From NCBI GenBank assembly GCA_032622095.1, contig CP136067.1:197184052-197248051 (forward strand): a stretch of 64,000 nt of DNA, read 5' to 3'. The notes below the pieces were generated by a model. That model saw only the letters and a list, made by a program, of their open reading frames with translations, had not been told where the DNA came from and ran no database searches. The DNA is from Siphonodentalium dalli (lineage: Eukaryota; Mollusca; Scaphopoda; Gadilida; Siphonodentaliidae). Both the position numbers and the translations under genes were made by a program. Position 1 is the first letter of the stretch, and each line of letters begins with the position of its first letter. Positions 54,075 through 64,000 of the stretch are shown piece after piece.

Positions 54075-54345
54075 TTCGCATTTGCCCTGCATTGGGCCAG
54101 CGTTGTAATTCCAAATGTTGCTTGGGAAGAATACATTGGGTCAACCAATGGCCAACGTAAACCCAACCAATGTGCTGTAGTAATTCCGTTGGCATGTTCG
54201 CGTTGACAAAATGTTGGGCCAACGTTATAATTCCAACGGTTGGGAGAAATACGTTGAGCCAACCAAGGGCCAACAACGTAAACCTAACCAAATTAATGCC
54301 AACCGTGCCGACATTATGCCAATGTTGGCACAACTTAATCATGCT
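54075..54345. repeat. GTTGGCCAACG-type repeat cluster
   Basis: TGGGCCAACGTTATAATTCC AACGGTTGGG and related phrases recur in both orientations (54095, 54150, 54210, 54260), with a related piece at 53580-53605 (AACGTTGGGCCAACAAC). The overlapping open frames on both strands here come from the symmetric motif. Confidence 0.8.
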
Positions 54346-54419
54346 ACCTGGGATCCATCTGTTTTGAACCAAGAAGACTTGGTCTATAGCTACTCAGTGT
54401 CATATGACTGCTATAACTA

Positions 54420-55640
54420 ACGGGGACAATTTAAGTCTCTAATATTACGCCGCATGAGAACCAAATGGTTCTATGTCCATTTTGGCGGGAAAATGAGTTA
54501 TGGGTGTCATTGGAATCGGTACAGAATTTTCTGTCGAATGAACCAAACATAACTTACCATATATATACACCGTTCGTTCGTAAAATGCAGTGCATTTAGG
54601 CTCTATCTCCATAACGAACAAATCTTTCCGAGCCAAAAGGTTCTATCTCCTTAGCCAATAAAAATGACGATATACGTCATGTGATCAAAGTTTGACGAAT
54701 GGCTGCTATGAAAAATATGCGATAATATACAATGATGTAAACAGGCATTTCTCACGATTTGTTCGTATTATTTTCATTCTATATATATTAATCTTACGCA
54801 GATATGACCCTGCTACCAATTTACATATTTTGCAACTCATTGCTTATCGTTTATCCCCATAACGCGGCTTGTTTTAGTCGGTATATGGAGATAGAACCCT
54901 TTAGCCCTGAAATAATATGCAGCAAAAATCCATGCCACTGATGTTGTGTGAGATAGAACGTTCTTGCTCTGACAATTTCTACCCCAGTTCTTCCTCCTCC
55001 CTTGAGAACCTTCTTATTTCGATATATTTATTATTATATACATGTATATTATTTGTTGTAACACATTTTTGCGGAATATCATTGTATACCCACATGACAC
55101 ATACACGTTTATATATAACACATTAGGTTATAATCAGAAATGTGCAACCAGGCAGCAATATGGGTAATATATATATATAATTGCGGTGGGAGCTAAGGGT
55201 TGTTATCTTCGACTTATTTGAATGTTTATGATTAAATGTGTTCCAAACTCGTTATATGTTATATGTGGTTGATCAAAGGAGACCACTTCTATTTAAGCCT
55301 CGTCGGATATTGCGTATGAAATAGAAACTCGTCTGATATTTAGGAGATAAACATACTTATTGAGTTCAATATTGGCCAAATAGACGGCGAAACATCTATT
55401 GGAGAACGAACCTGAAAGTGTGACACGCATGGGGAGGGATCAACATCTACATCCCTCAGGCCAGACAACCAATACAAGTCAACTGAATGAGTGTTCTTTC
55501 TCAACAGTTTACCGACAAACGGTATACTTCTTTCCGGCTCCGATTCCGGTATAACATATTTTTAATCAACGCCGTACAAATATATTTGACGATTGAACAG
55601 TGATAGCAGTGATCAAAACGGGTAACAATCATTGATACCT
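54420..55640. other. Nothing recognised
   Basis: Small repeated phrases only: GGTTCTATSTCC near 54467, 54595, 54640 and 54885 in either orientation. A dinucleotide AT run lies at 55158-55172. Open frames are short and unsupported. Confidence 0.45.
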
Positions 55641-55839
55641 TTTGATATCGTATCCTCGTTATCAAATTCACCTTTCAGAATATTTGTACGGCCTTAATGA
55701 TTAAAAGATCATGAGAAATAAACTGACTTGTGTTGTGTTTACTACGGCGAAAATAGGTGTCCGCGGAAGCAACGTAATTAAGGTGTCAGACCAATTCTCC
55801 GAAGACCTAATATGATCGTACGTGACACGTAACGGGGCA

Positions 55840-56640
55840 ACCACACGCGGTGCTTGGTCGGATCTAGTTATGCGAAATTTGACCAGATTTGACCTTGAAT
55901 TTACCGTTTTGAATGTCAATGTCAGGTCGGGGTTACGCGTTAAGCCGTCCAAAACACTGCCCGGACAAAAGTATCCCTAGCTATCGAATATCGTCGAAAT
56001 CCGCCACTATTACCCGATTTGATCTTGAATCGACCATTTTGAAGATCAAGCACCACACTTTGACCCGTCCAAAACACTTCCCGGACAAACGTACACTTAG
56101 GTATCAAGTTTCGTCGAAATCCGTCCGGAATTTTTCCCGGCCATAGCTAACAGACAAAAGTCACAAACTATACATTAGGTTTTAGCTGGGTACCTGTCTG
56201 ACGGGCGTGTGGGTGATACGAAATTTGTTGGCATCCCCATCTACAACAACACCCCCAAAAAATGGTGGAAATCGGCCCAGTGGATACCCAGTTACAGTTC
56301 AATGTCATTTAAAATCTCAAGTTCACACCGCACGGGCATCCGGGTGTGACGAAATTGCTCAGCGCCTGAAACTACCCCCACATACCAAATTTGGTGAAAA
56401 TCGGCTCAGCGGAGAACTTGAGTTCAAGGTCATTTGAAGGTCAAGGTCACGCCGCACGGGCAAACGGATATACCCATGTTAGTCCTCAGGTCAAACTACA
56501 TACCCGTACCAAGTTCGTCAAAATCGGTTAGCCGTTTCCGATTCCATCGCGGAAACACACACACATACATACACACACACCCACACGCACAGACCACAAA
56601 CTTTCCTCAAATATATAATAGATTCTTTATGGAGGTCAAG
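55840..56640. repeat. Drifting ~130-150-bp interspersed tandem repeat
   Basis: Diverged units share GATTTGACCTTGAAT, TTGAAKRTCAAG, CCGTCCAAAACACTKCCCGG ACAAA, and TCGTCGAAATCCG; further right they share TCAAGGTCAY, CGCCGCACGGGCA and CCAAATTTGGTGAAAATCGG. An (AC)n-rich tract at 56557-56595 and AAATATATAATAGATT close the series. This is typical of mobile-element tails in molluscs; the family is not assigned. Confidence 0.7.
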
Positions 56641-57860
56641 TTTAAATTGATATCGTACTCCCATGTTTCTGTTGGTCAGATACATACTCGAGTATGTAGG
56701 AGCCTCGATACCGGTATATTTCTAAAGGATAGCTATAAAAGGCCTCTGAATATTGACATGAGCGCGTACATCGCAACACATATCTAGCAAAATGGCCATT
56801 TAAGTGAGATGTCTTTCAACAGAGGTCAAGGTCGTTTATGGTCAAGGTCATATAAGCCCCCCACATCAACTTGACAACAAATTTGGTTGAGGCTTAATTC
56901 CAACTTCTCCAACGAAGGCGACCCATGTTATAATGGACATATAATTTGACTTCCTCGCCGCCACCACTGCTCACAAATGATTTCAAATAATAAGCCGCGT
57001 TCCGATGTTGGGTGTGAATACCTGGCAGCCAGCCAATACTATTCGCGCGACATACAACCGTGAAAAAATCCCCCTTGTTAGGGTAGATTGGTTCAATCAT
57101 TTATCTCGAAGGAATTGATAAGCCGCTGATATGTCTGTGAGGCCAAATCGTTACGAGACGGGAACTTATTGAATGTGTTGTCCGCCTATTAGGGGGATTT
57201 TTCGCTAAGCAATTTGTCCGGAGGAAAATTACACGCAGCTAAGGCGGGATCGTTATTACAAAACACCATAAGTAAACATCGGCGCAACACACGATGTCGT
57301 GCTATACATTGTTGGAAAGGGTACATCCTTGGCTAATCAACTGTGTTAATTTGATTCTGAAGCAGGCACGTTTGCTTGTGCTATTTTCGCATATATCTTT
57401 TGCGAAAACGGTTATAAATGCAACCAAGTCTAGTATACTGATGTGAAATCAGTGTTTCCTGCGGAGACCAATTTTTTCTGGATTCTAGCCCACAACACAA
57501 AAATGACGCAAATGACGTCATGGACCATGTCATGACGTCTTCGCTGATTTTATTCAGCTAACCAACGAAATTGGTCAAACGAAACTAATCTATAGGCCAA
57601 AATCACGTAGGAATTGTTCTGAAAAACTAAAGTTGTTAATTTTATAACCATCTGTTGGTCCACTTCCTATTCTGTGTCACCGTTTCTTTTTGGGATATTA
57701 TTGTTCCCATGATTCTATGCGAAAGCGAAGCGGAAGTCACGTGATTTTTAACCCATTTTTCTTGTCCGGATTTTCATCGCGTCGAAATGCTGTTTCATGG
57801 TATTGTAAAAATTAATGACGTCATTCACGCCTAAACTTGAAAAGCAACAACGCGCCTGCG
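56641..57860. other. Nothing recognised; CRE-like inverted pair
   Basis: AATGACGTCATGGACCATGT CATGACGTC at 57508-57541 contains two TGACGTCA-like (CRE) cores facing each other. No transcription unit can be tied to it. A minus-strand frame (56894-57100) has no motif that I recognise. Confidence 0.45.
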
Positions 57861-57879
57861 GCGCGTTGTGGTTGCTATT

Positions 57880-59240
57880 ACTACGAAGGCCCACAACTCC
57901 GAAGACCCGATTATCCGACGGCCCACAACTCCGAAGACCCGATTCTCCGACGGCCCATAACTCCGAAGGTCCGATTCTCCGAAAGCCCATAACTCCGAAG
58001 GGCCGATTCTCCGAAGACCTATAACTCCGAAGTCCTATAACTCCGAAGGGCCGATTCTCCGAAGACCTATAACTCCGAAGGGCCGATTCTCCGACGGCCC
58101 ATAACTCCGAAGGTCCGATTCTCCGAAGATTTTTGTTTTATTGGGGTATTATCGTTTACTAAATAATGTACAGTCCAGTGGCGAAGCCAATGGGTCCCAA
58201 AATTCCTATTGCCCCCATTAAACCTCTACTTGCTATTTCAGACAATATGGGCCCCTACTAACACATGTCCAATGTCATGTAAACGCCCGGAAATCGTTCA
58301 TGGGGCATCAGAATATTCAAACTTTTCCTACTGCCCCCACCACACTGACTATACACCAGATACTATAACGTTACGTTGGCCCATGAGATGCCAGAGTAAA
58401 ATGTACAGTGGTGAACGGGGAAGAACTTGTCCTTTTTCATATATAAAATGAACTTGATTGCATCAAACCACCCCAATGCAGTCGGATGTGCACAGATTAA
58501 TCATATTAATTGTATTAAGACGTACATTGTGGCAAAATAATTGTATTTCTTACATAAATTTAAGCATTCTGTGGAAAATTAAGGCTTGTCGCACACTACT
58601 GATGGTGTAGATATCACCTTATTATAATACATAGTTAACGTTTCCAATATATGAGGGCCCCTTCCCCCCTTTTCGTACGCCGGATTCCACCCATTTTGGA
58701 CCCGTACGCCAGATTACAGACGTCAATTTGAAGCTGGACGCCGGATTCCATGGTAAATTTGAAGCTGGATTCCGGATTCGGAGGGGGGGATATATTATCT
58801 ACATGTACATGATCCATACAAAATATAACCATAACCATACGCGCATTCCATACGTATCAATACACTGGGCAGGAACGCTGTGAATATTTGAATGCCTAGG
58901 AGGGATTTCCGGACGTTTACATGACATTTGACATGCTTTTTCGGGGGCGGTCTTCCCTAGGGCCCTATTGACTCCGCCACTGGACTGTACACTATTTAAT
59001 AAGCGATAAAACATGATCTTCGGAGAAACGGCCCTTCGGAGTTATAGACCTTCGGAGTTATGGGCGTTCGGAGTTATATGCCTTCGGAGTTATGGGCTTT
59101 CGGAGTTATGGGTCTTCGGAGTTATGGGATTTCGGAGAATCGGGACTTCGGAGTTATGGGCTTTCGGAGAATCGGGGCGTCGGAGAATCGGACCTTCGGA
59201 GAATCGGACCTCCGGAGTTATGGGTCTTCGGGTTATGGGT
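57880..59240. mobile_element. Foldback element with tandem-array arms
   Basis: Left arm (57880-58130) is an array of CCCATAACTCCGAAGGGCCG ATTCTCCGAAG units; the right arm (59015-59240) is the same array inverted (CTTCGGAGTTATGGGC, CTTCGGAGAATCGG). Between them lies a ~820-bp segment with its own inverted ends (GTACAGTCCAGTGGCGAAGC / GCCACTGGACTGTAC, 58168 and 58990) continuing through TGTCATGTAAACGTCCGGAA-like sequence. Arms made of short tandem repeats are the classic layout of Foldback-type elements. Open frames in the arms are repeat by-products. Confidence 0.9.
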
Positions 59241-59394
59241 CTATGCGTGTCAGCAGTACACATTCCTCCTATTATCGATTCAGACAACTTCTCAAATACG
59301 TACACGGAAGTACACCAAAATAGAAACAACTAGGTCACAAAAGTAAACATTAAACCATGCTTGAATAGCTATTTTGGGGACATCATAAAGCATG

Positions 59395-60350
59395 CTGGTC
59401 CTTCCAAACTTTACCCAGCTTCTGATTGGTTCCTTCCATCTCAGACTCTGGTTGGTCATTCTGCTGCAATTTGATTGGCTTCTTCTTGATCCTCCAGGTC
59501 TGAGAAACTGCTATAAAAGGCTGGCACAAATCAGAATCTTGGCAGACTGAGCACTTGAAATTTACTACAAGGTAACTTGTTGGGGAAAACACTCACTGCC
59601 ATTGCTGTTGCTCACAGAGTAACGAGCAACAAAAACTGTTACTCACAAAGTGAGCAACGAGCAACACAAGGCACATTGAGACTGAGAACTTACTGCTAGG
59701 TAACTAGTCAGGATATAAACTCATTGCCATCGCTGTTACTCACAAAGTGAGCAACGAACAACAAAACCCTGTTACTCATTGACTAATGAGCAACAAACCT
59801 TTGAAACTTTAACTGTCACTCGTTGAGCGACATTCTTTAAACTGTTACTCATTGACTAATGAGAACAAATCTTTGAATCTAACCATCACTCATCGACTGA
59901 TGAGCGACACTCTTTAAACTGTTACTCGTTGACTAATGAGCAACAAAACTCTGAAACCATATAACCGTTACTCGTTGAGCGACACACTTTAAACTGTTAC
60001 TCATTGACTAATGAGCAACAAAACTCTGAAACCATATAACCGTTACTCATTGAGTGACACTCTTAAAACTGTTACTCATTGAATAACGAGCAACAGCATT
60101 TAAATAGATACAACCACTACTCATCGAGTAGTCATAAACTGGTTTCCCTATTTACTGCCCAAAAATAGGGTGGTGGCAGCAAAACAAAAGACTTCATTGG
60201 CAAATTAAACCTGCAGCTCGACTGAGCCAGGCTTACCTCACGTGCCTAAACACTTAATAAAATACTCAACCCCTTTTGGCTCGCAGGGACTCGTGGGTGA
60301 AACCACTCGATCGCTACCGGAATTGAGTCCCCACCCCCCTGCGTGTTACA
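59395..60350 (+). mobile_element. LTR-like stretch: TATA box, repeat tract, poly(A) signal
   Basis: CCAAT-like GATTGGTT and GATTGGCTTC at about 59420-59480 precede CTATAAAAGGCTGGCAC at 59511. Then comes an array (59610-60130) of ACTGTTACTCATTGACTAAT GAGCAACA units, a TGGTGGCAGC phrase at 60171, AATAAA at 60256, and a TGTTACA end at about 60344-60350. Promoter, poly(A) signal and TGTTACA end are LTR-like, but no matching 5' end, target duplication or second LTR was found. A host promoter remains possible. Confidence 0.35.
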
Positions 60351-60539
60351 AAAGGCGAGTTCTCCAATAGTTTTTCGCGGTTTATTTGGCCAATATCGAA
60401 CGAAACGAAGTGCGTTTATCTCCATTGTAATTCATTCCATCAGAAAAAACTATAAAGATGTCATTTAATTAACCAAATGTATGAAAAGTTGGATAGGAAA
60501 TACATGCAGGAAATTAGAGACAACCCATTTGTCACCCCA

Positions 60540-60787
60540 GTTCACAGGGAAAGGGGTCTCGGTGGTCCAATGTGTATGACTCCAAGCCAATAGACCTCTC
60601 TGCGCTGGAGGACCGACGCTTGATTCCCGTTCTTCGCGAATTTCGGACTAGCTGTTCCGAGGGAGCTGCTGGTCATGCACTCGCCGAAGGTAGGTGGTTT
60701 GTCTGTGAAAATATCCCAGTGATTGCTCTTCTCTACGACGACGATATAACCTTGACCGCCGAAATCGACAACAAAAACACAAAATAA
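60540..60787 (+). CDS. Unrecognised coding-like segment (possible exon)
   Basis: A plus frame open across this segment gives VYDSKPIDLSALEDRRLIPV, LREFRTSCSEGAAGHALAEG and RWFVCENIPVIALLYDDDIT LTAEID before TAA at 60785-60787. It has CAG acceptor-like sites at 60540-60547 and a donor-like AAG|GTAGGT at 60688-60695. GC content is higher than in neighbours, and codon use looks coding. I recognise no domain. It lies on the strand opposite to MyD88. It could be a terminal exon, a transposon fragment, or a chance frame. Confidence 0.3.
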
Positions 60788-60799
60788 ATAAATGTTCAC

Positions 60800-61340
60800 G
60801 TGGAATTACATGATTTGTCAACAATTACAAAATAAATATAGACTTTCTACAGAACTACACACCTGCATGTTGCCCTGCATGATTGTGTAGACGAGTTAAG
60901 TCATACCATCCATTGGTAAGACCAAGTGCAACCAATGGTTATGCTCTTTCATGTTGCAAGGGGTTGTGGAAATCCGACTCAATTAAGAAATAACCGGTGT
61001 GTGAGTTAGGTTTATGGGGTTATAACCCTTATGTTTTGCGGAGTTGAAGTTTATTGAGGTAAGCTTAACCATGAAAAGCAGAAGTCAGCAGATTCATGAT
61101 CTGCCTCAGGTTCTAGCTACGGTTAAGCCAAAAAAGCTGCCCGCGGAGAAGGTCAAGGACATATGAAGTATGATGCGATGGATGCCCGCAATCAACAAGG
61201 AGTTCTATGATGTAATATTTCGCAAATAACTCTCTAAAATTGTAACAGTACAGTAGAACAGTGATATCTGCATCTTTACTCTTTTCGAATGTTTGTTCTT
61301 ATAGAAATATCTTTTATTAAATGGACATGAAGACTTTAGC
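60800..61340. other. Nothing recognised
   Basis: No repeats or supported coding frames. Confidence 0.45.
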
Positions 61341-61343
61341 ATG

Positions 61344-61556
61344 GTACACTTTAACAAACAATAACATAAGTGGGTCCAGAATCACACCATCCGATAATAT
61401 AAGATGAGATAAGATAAATGTTATATCTTATAAGATAAATAACATATTGTTGTGCATATCCGACTAAAAATAAAATTTATCTTATCTCATCTTATCTGAT
61501 CGGATGGTGTGATTTTGGACCCATTATTGGACCCGTTATTGTTTGTTAAAGTGTAC
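61344..61556. mobile_element. Hairpin element with ~80-bp imperfect arms
   Basis: GGTACACTTTAACAAACAAT AAC, TGGGTCCAGAATCACACCAT CCGA and AAGATGAGATAAGATAAAT oppose ATTTATCTTATCTCATCTTA, TCGGATGGTGTGATTTTGGA CCCA and GTTATTGTTTGTTAAAGTGT ACC. The central loop is AT-rich. No coding capacity. Confidence 0.88.
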
Positions 61557-61569
61557 CAAGAGTGTAGAC

Positions 61570-61967
61570 AAGATCTGACAACTGAGTTTTTCTAAGTGAT
61601 TAAAATCTATGTCGCGAGTTTACACACCTGAGCGCCATTGTGACTTTAAGTTTACATTACTATTAGTGTGATGTGGTGTTAGTTCGGGATTGCTAAGAAA
61701 ATATTATTTGCCGAATATTATGTAAATTGTTCATTGAAGTCAAGAAGTCATCGCATTTACTCTCATTTATTGAGTTATTTCCAAACTGGACACTTTTTCA
61801 CAAAGATATTAACGCAGATGTATCTCAGAATTTAAGTTTTCTGTAATGTCTTCAATGGGTATATTTTAATAATAGCCAAAATGAGCCAACGTTAACGTCC
61901 TTGTGTCCCTTTAATGTCAGTTTTGATATGTTTTGAATATGTAACTTTAACACTCAGTCGGGGTGCT
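61570..61967. other. Nothing recognised
   Basis: Unremarkable AT-rich sequence. Confidence 0.45.
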
Positions 61968-61972
61968 TTAAT

Positions 61973-62963
61973 CAGGTCGGGCACACATCCAAAATGGTCT
62001 ACGTAGCTCGTTTTGTCTACTGTAGCCCGATTGAGCTACGATTTGAATGTGATTTACACACCTCCATCGATTATCGTCATACCACGAGAAAAGCGCATTT
62101 CGTTTCGTTTATTAGTTGTGTACGACTATTGCTTCTACAAAGAAGCAAAAAACTCAACGACTCACCACGGCTTAGCCTTAGGCGCAATTAATTTAACGAT
62201 GTTTTAATTAAGACCTGTTAGCGTTTGGTAGTGACTTTCACGAAAATATCAGATTTTGCCATAAAAAGTAGGGAACAATCCATTTGTTTTTGCAGGATAT
62301 TTATTTTTGAAGGTCAAGAACGTCCGGTTTATGTGGCTTACCTGATTGGATAAAGCGAACAGCTTCACTCGGAGACGATTATTTGTTAAATGTTTGGCGA
62401 CCGCCATTCAGAGAAGGCAACTACGGAAACACGATTCACAATTTTTCTTTGAAATTTGGAAGCACCTCGTGTAACATTACAGTTATACAAATATGGTTGT
62501 CCATTTGTCGTTCCGTACATTCCAACAGATAGATGTTACACTGAAATCCCATTAAGAACGTACCATTAATCCCCGGCTAAATGCAACCAATCAGATTATC
62601 GCCTGCACACGGATATTTGCGAACACAATTGCGACCGGAACTACCTCAGATTTGATGAAGATTTACATTTCGATCAAGAAATTTTGATGATCATTTCTTA
62701 TTGTTTTTCATGGTAAATTGACCAAAACAAATTGATTTTGAATCGCTCAAAAGGTATTAAAGCCGTGGTGAGTCGTTGAGTTTTTTGCTTCTTTGTAGAC
62801 GTGATAGTGGTACACAACTAATGAACGAAAATTTGAAATGCGCTTTTTTCGTGGTATGGCGATAATCGCAGGAGGCGTGTAAATCACATTAAAAACGTAG
62901 CTCAATCGGGCTACAGTAGACAAAACGAGCTACGTAGACCGTTTTGGATGTGTGCCCGACCTG
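61973..62963. mobile_element. 991-bp foldback element with ~205-bp arms and TTAAT flanks
   Basis: Ends CAGGTCGGGCACACATCCAA AA and complement, flanked on both sides by TTAAT (61968-61972, 62964-62968). The arms stay complementary through GTAGCTCGTTTTGTCTACTG TAGCCCGATTGAGCTACG and on to AACTCAACGACTCACCACGG CTT (about 62172; mate from 62760). The internal ~580 bp has no credible coding frame. Target duplication could be TTAA or the 5-bp TTAAT. Open frames at 61994-62207 are within the arm. Confidence 0.92.
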
Positions 62964-62969
62964 TTAATT

Positions 62970-64000
62970 TGTGCCTGTTTCTGACGCGCATAATTTGCTG
63001 AAGTTTGCTTTATACGATTTTTCGTTGCACGGTCTCACCCGAAGGAGGCGTGAGCAGCTGCACTCGTACCTTGACAAAATATTACCAATTTATAATGCGT
63101 GTTATATCGGCCTCGTTAATGCCTTTTTTTTTTTTAAGAATTCAAATAGTATTATGACGTTGTATATATGTGCCTGATCATAGTTTGGCCGTTACCGAGT
63201 TAAAATACAACCATCTTGTTCCCAAGCTCATTGAAAGATTGTGTGGAATTAGAGCAGGGTACAACGAGTTAACTTTGTCAAGGTTCGAGTTGACTGCATT
63301 TAACACTTAAGTTAATTTTAACAGTGTATGAAACACAATATTGTTTGATTTAAAAGAAAATGTTCTGTTATGACGGTAGTTATTGTATTATTCGATTCAA
63401 TAATTTCCCTGCGTGAGAAGGAATATCTTAATATAAGATATTCATTAACCACACAAGCACACGTCCACTGTGACAGGCTCGTAAAGGTATCGTGTCCCGG
63501 AGATCACGCACCATTTTGCACACACTGCCAAAAATAACTTTCTATGGAAATCAAGTGTTTTTTTCTGTGTCCATCATTATAGGTGAGCGGCAGAAACCCA
63601 AAAAAATCGATTTAATATACCCACCGTACTTAAGGACAAATTTGGTATCTTTGGAAAGGTGAGGTTGTAGGCTAATTGATATGACCTACTATCGGATCTG
63701 AAAGTGGTGCGGTTGTCATGGAAACGGGCCCCCAAAAGTATTGTCACATATCGACGGTATTGTCAATAAATGCCATCGATCGAATAATGGAAGGCTGCAT
63801 TTTTCAACATTCATTTTCATTTTAAGTCAATTCTGGTTTAATGGTATAAGGACGAAATGTGAACTCAGCTGAACGTTCCTATTTGAGATATGAGTCCGTA
63901 TGGTGGTTGGAACGACGTTTTTGGGTAATTTTAGGGTTTTTTAGTGAGAAAATTGTGATTTTTGGAATCGCAGTGCTGGTTGAGAACAACACACTATCAA
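62970..64000. other. Nothing recognised
   Basis: A plus frame at 62971-63177 partly follows the element end and shows no motif that I recognise. The remainder to the window end has no repeat family or coding signal that I can support. The missing MyD88 death-domain exon was looked for here, on the minus strand, and not seen. Confidence 0.45.

Noticed and set aside
53529-54372. Several open frames on both strands of about 100 codons
   Set aside because: They follow tandem duplication and the symmetric GTTGGCCAACG-type repeats; frames on opposite strands mirror one another.
1-64000. tRNA, rRNA or telomeric repeats
   Set aside because: No cloverleaf with A/B boxes, no rRNA-like stretch and no TTAGGG arrays were noticed on either strand.

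Overview
This is metazoan nuclear DNA. Coding is sparse, exons have GT-AG borders, introns are kilobases long, and AT-rich minisatellites, hairpins and TTAA-flanked miniature transposons fill most of the space. The one gene I recognise, together with the repeat style (drifting copies containing 'caaatttggt' and 'gggccataact'), suggests a marine lophotrochozoan, most likely a bivalve mollusc. The species-group call is inference; nothing here fixes it.

The only confidently identified gene is MyD88, the Toll/IL-1 receptor adaptor, on the minus strand. Its 3' part runs from an intermediate-domain exon (three candidate copies at about 42.1, 36.4 and 35.4 kb) through a linker exon (34.0 kb) and three TIR exons (27.6, 20.4 and 16.6 kb) to a stop at 16453. 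The exons (64+81+196+92+320 nt) join into one open frame of 250 residues. The N-terminal death-domain exon is not visible and probably lies beyond 64 kb. The intermediate-domain exon lies in three duplicated segments. The 64-nt length means that two copies cannot be spliced together in frame, so exactly one must be used. The 5' part of the middle TIR exon is also repeated twice upstream, each time with its own acceptor and then an in-frame stop.

Layout. 0-16 kb: gene-poor, with minisatellites (28, 30 and 42 bp), a 95-bp satellite whose every unit is a hairpin, a 175-bp palindromic array, a foldback element with TTAA flanks, and faint coding relics. 16-42 kb: MyD88 exons separated by satellites, including a 32-bp satellite of about 5.3 kb (with a perfect 960-bp internal duplication) and a complex 24/27-bp minisatellite, part of which sits in a near-identical 1449-bp tandem duplication. 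38-44 kb: hairpin elements, a 2.1-kb element with perfect 26-bp inverted ends, and a ~355-bp degenerate tandem repeat. 44-53 kb: nested inverted-repeat elements, a second copy of the TTAA foldback, and two unrecognised open frames. 53-64 kb: drifting interspersed repeats, a foldback element whose arms are arrays of a CTCCGAAG-type motif, an LTR-like stretch with TATA box and poly(A) signal, one possible unrecognised exon, and a ~1-kb foldback with ~205-bp arms flanked by TTAAT.

Themes: (1) MyD88 is being remodelled by exon-containing duplications; (2) a TTAA-flanked miniature element family carrying hairpin modules has apparently seeded a satellite; (3) palindromic elements are common. No tRNA, rRNA, CRISPR array or complete transposase gene was found.
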